Source: Sphingomonas psychrolutea (GTDB lineage: Bacteria > Pseudomonadota > Alphaproteobacteria > Sphingomonadales > Sphingomonadaceae). From it: a stretch of DNA of 64,000 bases. Made by a program: the position numbers and the translations under genes. Positions 26,678 through 36,118 of the stretch are shown here, piece by piece. The stretch is from the NCBI RefSeq assembly GCF_014636175.1, contig NZ_BMDW01000005.1, forward strand, positions 124,001 to 188,000, written 5' to 3'. Below the pieces are notes generated by a model that saw only the letters and a list, made by a program, of their open reading frames with translations, was not told the origin of the DNA and ran no database searches. Each line of letters starts with the position of its first letter. Position 1 is the stretch's first letter.

Positions 26678-27856
26678 ATGATCGCCAAGGCTGATCGGCG
26701 CAGCCTTCAGCTCTTGCTGATCGGATTTGGTCTGGCCGGCACATCGACGATCCTCGCTCAGACGCGCGGCGATGAAACGGGACCGCGGCCACGACCGCCG
26801 ATCGAAGCCTTGGCTGCATGCAAAGCCAAAACCGAGGGCGCGAGGTGCAGCGTCGGGAGGCCCGGTGGTCCAATGGACGATGGGACATGCCATGCGCCGC
26901 CCGGCCTGCAACTGGCGTGCCTGCCGCGCGGCGGGCCTGCCGGCGGCCCGCCGCGACCCGAGCAAGGCGTCGCGATCCCGGCGACGGCCGTCGATACCCG
27001 CACGACGCTGTGCGCGCTCCAGTCCAAAGGCACCAACGCCTCGGTCAGGCTGCGGTTCGAAGCCCGCTGGAGCTGCAGCGCCGACGCCCGCACGCTCGTC
27101 GCCAACGGAGTGCCCAATCATCGCGTGGGGGCGTTTCCCAATGCGGGCAATCCGAACCCGCTCGCTGCGCAATCGGTGCGGTTTTCGACCACGCTCACCC
27201 CGGTGGCGCGTGCCGGGTCTGGCGCGTTCGTCAAGGTTGCAGGTTATGCGCTGAACGGGATCAAGTTTGATCCGGGCACTGCGCAAAGCTGCGATACGCC
27301 CTGCGTCGATCGTGGTGCGGGCCATGGTAATCCATGGCGGATCGAGGCGCTGGGCCAGACGTTCTTCGCCTTCGGGGTCGATGCCAACCACGCGCATGTG
27401 CAACCCGGCGGGGCGTATCATTATCACGGCGTGCCCGAGGGTATGCTGAGCCCCGCCGCACGCGCCGGTCGCGCGATGGCGCTGATCGGCTGGGCGGTCG
27501 ACGGGTATCCGATCTATGCACGCTTTGGCCATGCCGATGCGATGGCGCTGGCCAGTTCGCTGCGCGCGATGCGGCCGAGTTACCGGCTGAAAGCGCGGCC
27601 CGATGCCGGGCGGCCGCGCGTCGACTTCGCGCCGATGGGGACCTTCACGCAAGACTATGAATTCGTCGCGGGGCTCGGCGATCTCGACCAATGCAATGGC
27701 CGCCGTGACGTGACGCCGGAATTCCCGCGCGGCATCTATCATTATTACGCAACCGATGGCTTCCCCTTCATCCAGCGGTGCGTGAAGGGCACGCCCGCGC
27801 GCGTGGCCGATGATGGTCCGCCGCCCTTCGGCACCTTTGCAAGGCCGCGCTGGTGA
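26678..27856 (+). CDS. Second YHYH-domain secreted protein
   Basis: This 392-aa protein begins at the ATG directly after the stop of the first YHYH gene. It has an N-terminal signal (LLLIGFGLAGTSTILA), a Pro/Gly-rich stretch with cysteines (GGPMDDGTCHAPPG, LACLPRGGPAGGPP), and then the YHYH domain: GGAYHYHGVPEGML, LIGWAVDGYPIYARFG, GDLDQCNGRRDVTPEFPRG. It differs from the first copy in lacking the lipobox and having the Cys/Pro/Gly segment, so the pair is diverged rather than a recent duplication. It overlaps the next gene (GTGA). Confidence 0.88.
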   Translation: MIAKADRRSLQLLLIGFGLAGTSTILAQTRGDETGPRPRPPIEALAACKAKTEGARCSVGRPGGPMDDGTCHAPPGLQLACLPRGGPAGGPPRPEQGVAIPATAVDTRTTLCALQSKGTNASVRLRFEARWSCSADARTLVANGVPNHRVGAFPNAGNPNPLAAQSVRFSTTLTPVARAGSGAFVKVAGYALNGIKFDPGTAQSCDTPCVDRGAGHGNPWRIEALGQTFFAFGVDANHAHVQPGGAYHYHGVPEGMLSPAARAGRAMALIGWAVDGYPIYARFGHADAMALASSLRAMRPSYRLKARPDAGRPRVDFAPMGTFTQDYEFVAGLGDLDQCNGRRDVTPEFPRGIYHYYATDGFPFIQRCVKGTPARVADDGPPPFGTFARPRW

Positions 27857-28962
27857 TTTGGCGATTTGCCCTCTTTCTCCTCGGGCTGGCCGGGCTTGTC
27901 GTTGCTGCCGACGCGCATTTGCTGCCCGCGCAGACGGCGACAATGAACGTCGTTGGCAACACCGCCTATTTCGTCGTGTCGGTCCCGGTTTCTGCGCTCA
28001 ACGGAATCGACGACGATGGCAGCGGCGGCGCATCGCAAAGCGAGATCGCCCGCCATTCGCACGACATATCGATGCAATTCGCGCGGCATTTCACGGTGTC
28101 GGCCGATGGCGCAGCGGGCACGCCGCTCATGACGATGGCCTGGTCCCCGCAAACCGAAGGGCCGGCCGCCGACAGCGATTATATCGTCGTGCTGCATAGC
28201 GTGCGCTTCGCGACCCCACCGCACAGCCCGATGGTCGCCACCGACCTGTTCGGGACGCGTAGCGGCGAAGGCCAGATGACGATCACCGCCAAGCGCGACA
28301 AGCGCGAGGACACCGCCGAAGTTGCGATCCTGCGCCCGGGGGCTGCCGAACACCGCTTCTTTCGTGGCGGCTTTGCGACCTTCGTCGATTTCGTCCGGAT
28401 CGGGATCGAGCATATCCTGACCGGCCCCGATCATTTGCTGTTCCTGATGACCATCATCGTCGCGGCGGCCGGCTGGCGCTATTGGCTGAGCGTGGTAACG
28501 AGCTTCACGATCGCACACAGCATCACGCTGACGCTCGCAGCATTAGGCGCGGTGCGGATCTCGGCCGCGATCGTCGAGCCGGGAATCGCCGCGAGCATCA
28601 TCCTGATGGCGGTGCTGAACCTGTGGCGCGGCGGGCATGGCAGTCCGGCCGAAGCGCGGGCGCGCGTCGCGATCGTGTTCGCTTGCGGCTTGCTCCACGG
28701 GCTTGGCTTTGCGTCGGCGATCGGCGCAATGGCCGCCGACGGCGCGCACCGGCTGGCGACGCTGGCCGGGTTCAATATCGGGATCGAGCTGGGGCAGTTC
28801 GCGTTTCTCGGCGCGGTGCTGGCGCTCGCGACGCTTGTTCGACGAATCGTGACCGTGCCGCCCACGCTTGCCCTGCCGCGCCTCGCATCGGTGATCGCGG
28901 CAATGCTCGGCGCCGTGATGCTGGTCGCGCGCATCCTGCCGGTGCTGCCCGGGGTGGGATAG
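27853..28962 (+). CDS. HupE/UreJ-family membrane protein
   Basis: This 369-aa protein starts with GTG, overlapping the YHYH stop. An exported N-terminal half (signal LFLLGLAGLVVAADA, then about 150 mostly beta residues) leads to a membrane part with six or so helices. The HupE/UreJ_2 motifs are IEHILTGPDHLLFLM, HSITLTLAALG and GLLHGLGFASAIG, whose histidines may bind metal. The family is associated with nickel or other metal/hydrogenase contexts but often stands alone. Coupling to two YHYH proteins suggests a shared envelope task. Confidence 0.88.
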   Translation: MIWRFALFLLGLAGLVVAADAHLLPAQTATMNVVGNTAYFVVSVPVSALNGIDDDGSGGASQSEIARHSHDISMQFARHFTVSADGAAGTPLMTMAWSPQTEGPAADSDYIVVLHSVRFATPPHSPMVATDLFGTRSGEGQMTITAKRDKREDTAEVAILRPGAAEHRFFRGGFATFVDFVRIGIEHILTGPDHLLFLMTIIVAAAGWRYWLSVVTSFTIAHSITLTLAALGAVRISAAIVEPGIAASIILMAVLNLWRGGHGSPAEARARVAIVFACGLLHGLGFASAIGAMAADGAHRLATLAGFNIGIELGQFAFLGAVLALATLVRRIVTVPPTLALPRLASVIAAMLGAVMLVARILPVLPGVG

Positions 28963-28965
28963 CCG

Positions 28966-29643
28966 CTACCCCTCGAACCGATATCCCACGCCGTAAACCG
29001 ACGCCACGCACGCCGCGTCGGGCTCCACGCGCGCGATTTTGCGGCGGATGTTTTTCATGTGGCTGTCGATCGCGCGATCGCCGCTGTCGAGCGCACGGGT
29101 GCCCAAGCGATCGAGCAACTGGTCGCGCGTGAACACGCGGCCGGGGCTGCGCACCATCGCGGCCAGGATGCAAAATTCGGATGGGCTGAGATCGAGCCAG
29201 GTCCCGCGCCACGCGACGCGCTGTCCGTCCTCATCGATCACCCACGGCAATGCCGACGCATCGCGCGTCACTCGACCCTCGGCGCGGCGGATCATCGCGT
29301 TCACGCGCGCCATGACCTCGCGCGCCTCGAACGGCTTGCAGACATAATCGTCGGCCCCGCCATCAAGCCCGGCCAATCGATCGGCCTGCTCGACGCGGGC
29401 GGTCAGCATCAGGATCGGCACCGCGCTGAACGCGCGCACCGCCGCGCAGATCGCCATCCCGTCCATCCCCGGAAGCCCGAGATCGAGGATCATCGCGGCG
29501 GGTGGCTCGGCGCGGACTGCCGCCACCACCGCGCGGCCATCGGGGAAGACGCGCGCGCCATAGCCCCCGGCGCGCAGATAATCGGCAAGCACGGCGGCGA
29601 TCTTCGGATCGTCCTCGACCACGAAGACCGTGCGCACCGTCAT
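28966..29643 (-). CDS. OmpR-family response regulator
   Basis: This 225-aa regulator has a receiver domain (VFVVEDDPKIA, ILDLGLPGMDG, KPFE) and a winged-helix Trans_reg_C domain (WLDLSPSEFCILAAMVRSPGRVFTRDQLLDRL, DSHMKNIRRKI). Its ATG overlaps the kinase stop (ATGA). It ends 3 bases from the HupE-like gene, which it faces. It likely controls the YHYH-HupE genes, but that is inferred from position only. Confidence 0.93.
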   Translation of the reverse strand: MTVRTVFVVEDDPKIAAVLADYLRAGGYGARVFPDGRAVVAAVRAEPPAAMILDLGLPGMDGMAICAAVRAFSAVPILMLTARVEQADRLAGLDGGADDYVCKPFEAREVMARVNAMIRRAEGRVTRDASALPWVIDEDGQRVAWRGTWLDLSPSEFCILAAMVRSPGRVFTRDQLLDRLGTRALDSGDRAIDSHMKNIRRKIARVEPDAACVASVYGVGYRFEG

Positions 29644-31071
29644 GCCACGGCCATCCGCGGCAGAGCGATCCGGATCGCCAGCCCGCCGAGCGACGATGGC
29701 GCAGCGACGATCGTGCCGCCATGCGCACGCGCGATCGCCTCGCTGACTGCCAGCCCCAGCCCGCTCCCCCCCGACACCCGGCTGCGCGCCGCATCGAGCC
29801 GGTAAAGCGGTGCGAATAGCGCCTCCAGATGCTCAGGCGGCACGCCAGGGGCGCTATCCTCGACGGTCACATGCAGATGCTCCCCCACCGCTGCCAGCAT
29901 AACGCGCACCTGCCCCGGTGCATCGGTGTAGCGCAATGCATTAGTCAGCACATTGGCGAGCAATTGCTCGATCCGCGCGACATCCCATCGCACACACGGG
30001 TCGGGGTCACCCATCGTGTCAAAGGTCAGGGCAATCCCCGCCGCCTTGGCCCGCGAGCCAAATCGCGCGATCGTCTTCGCACAGATCGCGACAGCATCTG
30101 CCTGGGTGAAACGACATGGCTGACCCGACAGATCGGTCATCGCGAGGAAGTGTAAATCCTCGAGGATCGAGCGGACGGAGACCATCCTCGAGCGCGTCGA
30201 GCTCGCCACGGATCGCCGACAAAGGCGTGCGCAATTCATGGCTGACCTCCGCCAGCCAGCGTCGCCGCGCGGTATCGAGCCGGGCAAGGCTCTCCGCCAT
30301 GCGGTTCACGTTGCGGGCGACATCGTCGACCTCGTCCTTGCCATGGCTTGGCAAGCGATAGGTGAAATCGCCGCCGGCGATCGCATCGGTCGCGATCTTG
30401 AGGCGGCCGAGCCGCCGCGCGCCCAGCCGTGCCAGCCCCCACGCAGCCAAGGCACCGAGCGCGGTTAGCAAGGCAGCAAGCCACAGCGCGCCATAATATT
30501 GGCTGGTGAGAAATCGCGCCTCAACGCCGCCGGGGATCGGCGCGCGCGGGATCAACTGGGCGAGTGCGACCGTTGTTCCCGCGATGCGGATCGGTCGCGT
30601 CGCGCCGCGATCGGCGGGGAAAGTCGCCGCACCGGGCGGCCCAGCAATCACGCGGTGCGCCGCGTCGAACAGGATCAGTCGCGCGCCAAACTCCTCGGGC
30701 GGTGGCGGCAGACGACCGTCCGGGCCGCGCCGTGGCGGCGGCAGCGCCCGCCCGTCCGGACCCGGCGGCGGACCCATGCCGGGCGGCGGGCGACCCGGCC
30801 GGGGCGGGCGACCTTGCACTGCGGCAAAGTCTCCCAACAGGCCACCAAGCGTCACCCGCCCCGACTGCAACGCAGGCGCGCCACCGCTTGCAGCGATCTT
30901 GCGCCCGGCCAGATCGACAAACCGTTCGAGCTCTTCGGTGTCGCGCGCCGCGAGATAGCCGTCAAAGCCACGCTGCAAGTTAAGCGCCATGACCGCCGCC
31001 ATCGACAGCACCGCGACGAGGACGCTGGCCGTGATCAGAATGAACAACTGGTGGAACAGGCGGATGCGCAT
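29640..31071 (-). pseudogene. BaeS-like sensor histidine kinase, broken by a frameshift
   Basis: The gene is split over two frames. From the ATG at 31071 one frame gives a membrane segment, a periplasmic part with a long Pro/Gly-rich stretch (PPRPGRPPPGMGPPPGP and following), a second membrane segment, HAMP, and the HisKA box VSHELRTPLSAIRGELDALEDG. After about 30180 it turns into nonsense. The other frame resumes with SILEDLHFLAMTDL and carries the ATPase domain (NVLTNALRYTD, GGSGLGLAV) to 29640. Compared with BaeS-type kinases, about a dozen or more HisKA helix residues are also missing at the joint, which points to an out-of-frame deletion. CTCGAGGAT occurs twice, 28 bases apart, at the joint. 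Assembly error is possible. Confidence 0.8.
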
Positions 31072-31195
31072 GCCCCACGCTAATAGGATCGAAGTGTCGA
31101 GGAAATATGGATTGCACGCGCCCAACGGAGCAGGATCGCCGGCCGTGCCCGACAAACCGATTGGACAATGCCGCGCCGCGCTCTATCCGCTCCGC

Positions 31196-31396
31196 ATGGG
31201 CATCACCGCGACGATCTTGAACACAACCACCGGCCAGCCGATCCAGAAATTCACCTTCGGCCGGATGCCGAAGCCATGGGTATCGTTCAACTTGACGAGT
31301 GGCGAATTGGTCACGGCGGACCGGGTCGAGGTCGGAAAGCCGGCGCCGGGCTCTTTTGCGGTGCCGGTGACGGTGTGGGTGACGCCGAAAAAATAG
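31196..31396 (+). CDS. Possible small hypothetical protein
   Basis: This 66-aa frame (MGITATILNTTTGQPIQKFT...) has alternating hydrophobic residues and GC-rich third positions, so it may be real. It lacks a clear ribosome binding site, and its last codons overlap the T-tract of a minus-strand terminator. I recognise no family. The rest of the 31072-31501 gap holds only that terminator. Confidence 0.35.
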   Translation: MGITATILNTTTGQPIQKFTFGRMPKPWVSFNLTSGELVTADRVEVGKPAPGSFAVPVTVWVTPKK

Positions 31397-31413
31397 GCGG
31401 GATGATCTCCCGC
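31387..31413 (-). terminator. Rho-independent terminator of the GH125 gene
   Basis: On the minus strand GCGGGA-GATCA-TCCCGC forms a 6-bp stem with a 5-base loop, followed by CTATTTTTT. It lies about 90 bases after the GH125 stop. Confidence 0.65.
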
Positions 31414-31501
31414 TCGGCCCCGAAAGCTGGCCTGTGGCAGCAGGCCCACGAGTCGTCGCCTGAGCATTTTTCGCTATGTCACGGAACCCTCGTCGTAAGA
31501 C

Positions 31502-32989
31502 TTACAGTCGTTCGAAAATCGTCGGATGCTCGTCCGCGATCTTCAACACAAGCGCGCCGAACAAACCATTGGCCCAGGCGAACCACGCCCGAGAATAGCG
31601 CGTGGGATCGTCGCTATCGAAGGATTCGTGCATGAAACCCGTGCCGCCGTCGCTTGCAATCAAATGCCGCAAGGTGGTTTCGATTTCTACTTCGTCGGTA
31701 CTGGTCAGGCCGCGCATGATGATGGCGAGCGGCCAGATAGAGCCCGCTTCGGTGTGCAGGCTGCCAATGCCATCGGCCGCACGACCGCGATAATACCACG
31801 GATTATCCGCGCTGAGCAGCATCGCACGGGTGTTGCGGTAGACCGGGTCATCGGCGGTGCAATACCCCAGATAGGGCGCAGCGATCAGGCTCGGGGCGTT
31901 GGCATCATCCATGATCACCCGGCCACCATAGCCATCAACTTCGAACGCGAAGACGCGGCCGTGGCGGGGATGATCAACGACGGCGTACTCTTTGATCGCA
32001 GCATCGACCTCATCCGCCAAAGCACGCGCGGACGCCGCGAACGCCGCGTCCGCGGCGATGGCCTGATGCATCTCGGCGAGTTGGCGAAGCCCGACCACCG
32101 CCATCATGTTCGACGGGATCAGGAACGGGAAGATGCAGGCGTCGTCGGACGGGCGGAACAGCGAGGCGATCAGGCCGACCGGTCGCGTCGGCGCGCCATA
32201 GCCGGCATTGGGCGCGGTATCCTGCGCGCGATCGGTCACCCGTTGGAACCGATAGGGGCCAAGCCCCGCTTTGCGCTGCATGACGCGGAAGGTATCGACG
32301 ATCGATTTGCTCGCGCGGCGCCAATCCGTGTCGAAACAGCTGACATCGCCAGTCGCCTTCCAAAACCGATATGCCAATCGCACGGTGTAGCAGAGCGAAT
32401 CGACCTCGAATTTGCGCTCGTGCAATTCGGGCTTCATCTCGGTCCGGTCGTTTGCCCAGGGCGAGCCGGTCGGCCTGCGATTGAAGGCATTGGCATAGGG
32501 ATCGATCAGCACGCAGCGGGTCTGACGATTGATGACGCCCGCGATCAGCTGCCGAAGCGGCGCATCCGCTGCTGCGAAGCGCAGATACGGCTCGACCTGC
32601 GCCGCACTGTCGCGCAGCCACATCGCGTCGATATCGCCGGTGATGACGAACGTGTCGGGCCGCCCATCGATCGTGTCGAGAAAGACCGTGGTGTCGAGCG
32701 TGTTGGGATAGCAATTGTCGAACAGCGTCGCGAGCCGCTGCGGATTGCCGGGGCGATCGAGCAAAGCGTGCATCCGCGCGACGGCGGCGTCGACCGACGC
32801 GCTGCGGAAGCGCCGCAACGCCGGTTGCGGACGCCCTTTGGCAAGGGGGTTGGACAGCGCCCGATGGTCGGTCGCAGCAGCGCCACCCGGCAAGGCCACC
32901 GCCCCAACCGCCGCAGCAGCAAGGCCGACCAGCGTTCTGCGCAACACCCCATCCGGAGAGTCGATCGTTGTCGCCCGGTCGATCGTCAT
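31502..32989 (-). CDS. GH125 exo-alpha-mannosidase
   Basis: From the ATG at 32989 (GGGAGG about 10 bases upstream) the product is 495 aa. The N-terminus has an RR-type export signal (LRRTLVGLAAAAVGAVALPGGAAA), suggesting Tat or Sec export. GH125 features: NCYPNTLDTTV, VITGDIDAMWLRDSAAQVEPYL, KPELHERKFEVDSLCY, IPSNMMAVVGL, DDANAPSLIAAPYLGY and FMHESFD near the end. GH125 enzymes are metal-independent exo-1,6-alpha-mannosidases. It is divergent from the TonB receptor/GH16/GH3 locus and shares its upstream region. Alternative starts at 33025 and further upstream exist. Confidence 0.9.
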   Translation of the reverse strand: MTIDRATTIDSPDGVLRRTLVGLAAAAVGAVALPGGAAATDHRALSNPLAKGRPQPALRRFRSASVDAAVARMHALLDRPGNPQRLATLFDNCYPNTLDTTVFLDTIDGRPDTFVITGDIDAMWLRDSAAQVEPYLRFAAADAPLRQLIAGVINRQTRCVLIDPYANAFNRRPTGSPWANDRTEMKPELHERKFEVDSLCYTVRLAYRFWKATGDVSCFDTDWRRASKSIVDTFRVMQRKAGLGPYRFQRVTDRAQDTAPNAGYGAPTRPVGLIASLFRPSDDACIFPFLIPSNMMAVVGLRQLAEMHQAIAADAAFAASARALADEVDAAIKEYAVVDHPRHGRVFAFEVDGYGGRVIMDDANAPSLIAAPYLGYCTADDPVYRNTRAMLLSADNPWYYRGRAADGIGSLHTEAGSIWPLAIIMRGLTSTDEVEIETTLRHLIASDGGTGFMHESFDSDDPTRYSRAWFAWANGLFGALVLKIADEHPTIFERL

Positions 32990-33167
32990 CGCGGAAAGAT
33001 CCTCCCTTGCCGGTTTGTAAATCATGGCAGCGTGCCCAGCATGACTCAAGCGGCGTGGTCGGCCGTCGGTCGCGTGGTGCCGACCGCACCGCCTAAAGCC
33101 CGTATTGCCCGATCCGTCGCCGGAAAATAGCAGACTTGTTCGAGCGAGAAAGGCCCCGACTTTGGGA

Positions 33168-33183
33168 TTGTGAACCTTCACAA
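33168..33183. promoter_or_regulatory. Perfect inverted repeat between divergent glycan genes
   Basis: TTGTGAA-CC-TTCACAA is a perfect 7+7 palindrome in the 252-base region between the GH125 and TonB-receptor starts, 58 bases before the receptor ATG. The size and symmetry suit a dimeric repressor or activator. The LacI-family gene at 39586 is a candidate ligand, though LacI sites usually have a central CG. Confidence 0.5.
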
Positions 33184-33241
33184 ATTGGGGCATCTACACG
33201 TCACATCGTTTCGCAGAATTCGATATTTAGGGGAGAGGGCT

Positions 33242-36040
33242 ATGAACACGCACCGTTATCTGTTGTTGGCTGGAGTCGCCAGTCTGGTGCTCGGCGCGCC
33301 GGCTTACGCACAGGACGCGCCAGCCAAACCGGCCGATCAACCGACCGAGGCGACCGCCGACAAGCCCGCGAAGGAAGACCCCAACGACATCGTTGTGACG
33401 GCCGAGCGCCGTCCACAATCGCTGCAAAGCTATGCCGGGACTGCAGCGGTGCTGTCCCCGACGCAATTGGCCAAGGTCGGCATCGTCAATATCGAGAATC
33501 TGAACGACACGCTGCCGGGTCTGCGCGTGCAGAATTTCAACGGCGCGATCGACATCGCGTTGCGCGGGATCGGCACCAACCAGAATACCGAGCTTGGCGA
33601 TCCCAACGTCGCGACGCATTTCGATGACGTCTATGTCCCGCGCGTGCAGGGGCTCGCAAACTCCTATTTCGACTTGAAGGCGGTCGAGGTGAATTTCGGG
33701 CCGCAGGGCACCTTGCGCGGGCGCAACGCCTCGGGCGGGTCGCTCAACTTCATCTCCTTCGCGCCCGAGCTCGGCAAATTTGTCGGCGTGATGGAAGTGG
33801 GTGCGGGGAACTTCAACCAGGCCAGCATCCGCGGCGTGTTCAACGTGCCGCTGGGCGACCATCTCGCGTTTCGCGTGTCGGGCAGCGCCGACCGGCACGG
33901 TTCCTATTACCGCAATGTCGGGCGCTTTCCGCAAGTCGCAGCCCCCTATGCCGACAATAATCGCGGCGTGCGCGCGCAATTGCTCTGGGAGCCGACGACG
34001 CGGCTCAGCATCCTGATCGCTGGCGATTACAACAAGCAGGATTCGACCGGGTTCAACGGGTCGAATTATTCCAAGTTCCTCGATCCGGCCACGGTGGGTG
34101 GGTTCGCCAATGCCGTCAATTCGGTCAAGAATCCGCGTGACATCATCACCGGGCCGCTGGGCGAGCAATATTCGACCGAGCATTCGGGCATCCGTGCCCG
34201 CGTCACCTACAAAACCGACGGGCTGTTCAACGTCCAATATATCGGCAGCCATCGCGATTTGCGCACCGCATCGGACGGTGCGGGTCCGGCGAGCGTCGCC
34301 TATCCCGGTTTCGAGCAGGATTTCTACGGTATCGGCGGAACTGCCGCGCAACAGGCGGTCGGGGCCGAACGGTCTGACAATTACGGTCGAGGCCTTGGGC
34401 GCGGTGGCTCCTTTTCGGATTTCCACGAGTTGCGCTTCTTCAACGATTCCGAACCGCTGAAATATTCGGTCGGCGGCAATTATTTCAACGAGCGCCAGCG
34501 CACCCTCGCCACCTCGGTCGCCGATTATAACTCGTTCTTCCAGGGGCAGGAATTCAACACCAAGACTAAGAGCGAGACCTACGCCTTTTACGGCGACGCG
34601 ACCTATTCGGTAACGTCGAAACTGCGCGTTACCGGTGGCCTTCGCTACACCGACGACAGCAAATCGCGCACGGGTGTGATCTCGCGGCTGTTCTTCGGCG
34701 GCGGTGCGGCCGATTTCAACTGCTGCGGCTATTTCCGGCTTGGAACGCCTGGTTTCGAATTCAACACCAACCGCACGATCTTCGATGTCGCGCGCAATCC
34801 CGCGGGCGACCCGCTACCGGGCGCGGCGCTGGCCTTCTTCCTCGATGGCGTGAAATCGTTCGGCGCGCGCGACACGATCCCGATCGCCTTTGCCGATGCG
34901 ATCGCGCGGCTCCGCGCCAATCCGGCGCTGGCCAATGACCCCAATTTCGGCTTTGCCAATGGCGCGGGCTGCATCAATTCGGCGACCAATCCGGGCTATG
35001 TCTGCCGCGCAGACGGCACGTTCACCTACAATTTCATCGCGCACACGATCAACAATCAGGCGTCGCAAATCCGCACCAATTTCATCGATTGGCGTGGGCG
35101 GCTGGAATATGATCTGACCGACGACAATCTGGTCTACGGGCTCGTCTCGAGCGGGCACAAGGCCGCCAGCTTCAACGACAATCTCGGGTCGCTCGGGCCG
35201 GCACCGTATTTCCGGCCGGAAAAGGTCACGTTGTTCGAACTGGGTACCAAAAACGCGTTCACCATCGGGGGGCGCAAGGCGGTGCTCAACCTCTCGGCCT
35301 TCTACAACGACTATAAGGACCAGCAGCTCACCGCGTTGCTCGGCGTCACCTCGATCGTCGCGCAGTTGCGCAGCAACCCCAACGACCCCAACAGCCCGCT
35401 GGTCAACGTAAGCGGGCCGCAGAATGTGCCGAACGGGTTCAGCCAAAATCAGGTCGTGGCCTTCACCTACAATGCCGCCAATAGCGAGACGTACGGCATT
35501 CAGGGGAGCGGATCGATCATTCTGCCGGCCCGCTTCAAATTGGGGGCCGATTTTCTGTGGCTGGAAGGGCGGATCAAGGACGCCGCACCGGTGCAGGATT
35601 TCCGCTTTCAGGCGGATGTCGCCGGGGGCGTCGATTCGCAGGCCCGACCGATCGCCGGTCGACGGCTGCCCTATACGCCGCGCTTTCAGCTGAATGCCTC
35701 GCTCGCCAAGATCATTCCCGTGGGCGGGCCGCTCGGCGGCTCGTTCGACGGGCTGATCAGCGTATCGTGGCGCTCGTCGAGCTTCGCGACGATCTTCAAC
35801 TCGATCGACTTCAATCCGCCCGCTGCCGGGCCGCGCGAGTCACTCAACGACCGCATTCCGTCTTATTATCTGGTCAATATGGCGGTCGGGTATACGCACG
35901 GCAATCTTCGGCTCGAGGCGTATGTGAACAACCTCTTCGACAACACCGTCGCGGCGGGGCTGCTCGTCAACCAGTTCAACAACACGCGGTTCTTCACCAA
36001 CCCGCGGCTGGCCGGTGGGCGCTTGCGGATTACGTTCTGA
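33242..36040 (+). CDS. TonB-dependent receptor, glycan type
   Basis: From the ATG at 33242 (GGGGAGAGG upstream) the product is 932 aa. The signal peptide ends at residue 24 (LGAPAYAQ). A TonB-box-like NDIVVTAERR lies near residue 48. The plug includes GPQGTLRGRNASGGSLNF, and the barrel ends LRITF with terminal Phe. It should import an oligosaccharide. It heads the receptor-GH16-GH3-LacI-MFS locus, and the enzymes suggest a beta-glucan, so beta-gluco-oligosaccharides are the likely ligand. Confidence 0.93.
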   Translation: MNTHRYLLLAGVASLVLGAPAYAQDAPAKPADQPTEATADKPAKEDPNDIVVTAERRPQSLQSYAGTAAVLSPTQLAKVGIVNIENLNDTLPGLRVQNFNGAIDIALRGIGTNQNTELGDPNVATHFDDVYVPRVQGLANSYFDLKAVEVNFGPQGTLRGRNASGGSLNFISFAPELGKFVGVMEVGAGNFNQASIRGVFNVPLGDHLAFRVSGSADRHGSYYRNVGRFPQVAAPYADNNRGVRAQLLWEPTTRLSILIAGDYNKQDSTGFNGSNYSKFLDPATVGGFANAVNSVKNPRDIITGPLGEQYSTEHSGIRARVTYKTDGLFNVQYIGSHRDLRTASDGAGPASVAYPGFEQDFYGIGGTAAQQAVGAERSDNYGRGLGRGGSFSDFHELRFFNDSEPLKYSVGGNYFNERQRTLATSVADYNSFFQGQEFNTKTKSETYAFYGDATYSVTSKLRVTGGLRYTDDSKSRTGVISRLFFGGGAADFNCCGYFRLGTPGFEFNTNRTIFDVARNPAGDPLPGAALAFFLDGVKSFGARDTIPIAFADAIARLRANPALANDPNFGFANGAGCINSATNPGYVCRADGTFTYNFIAHTINNQASQIRTNFIDWRGRLEYDLTDDNLVYGLVSSGHKAASFNDNLGSLGPAPYFRPEKVTLFELGTKNAFTIGGRKAVLNLSAFYNDYKDQQLTALLGVTSIVAQLRSNPNDPNSPLVNVSGPQNVPNGFSQNQVVAFTYNAANSETYGIQGSGSIILPARFKLGADFLWLEGRIKDAAPVQDFRFQADVAGGVDSQARPIAGRRLPYTPRFQLNASLAKIIPVGGPLGGSFDGLISVSWRSSSFATIFNSIDFNPPAAGPRESLNDRIPSYYLVNMAVGYTHGNLRLEAYVNNLFDNTVAAGLLVNQFNNTRFFTNPRLAGGRLRITF

Positions 36041-36118
36041 CGCCTGGTAGCGCGGGCGGCCGGTATCGGTCGTCCGCCGCTATCGCTCTACCGTTTGCCC
36101 GCGCTTTGGAGATACGTC

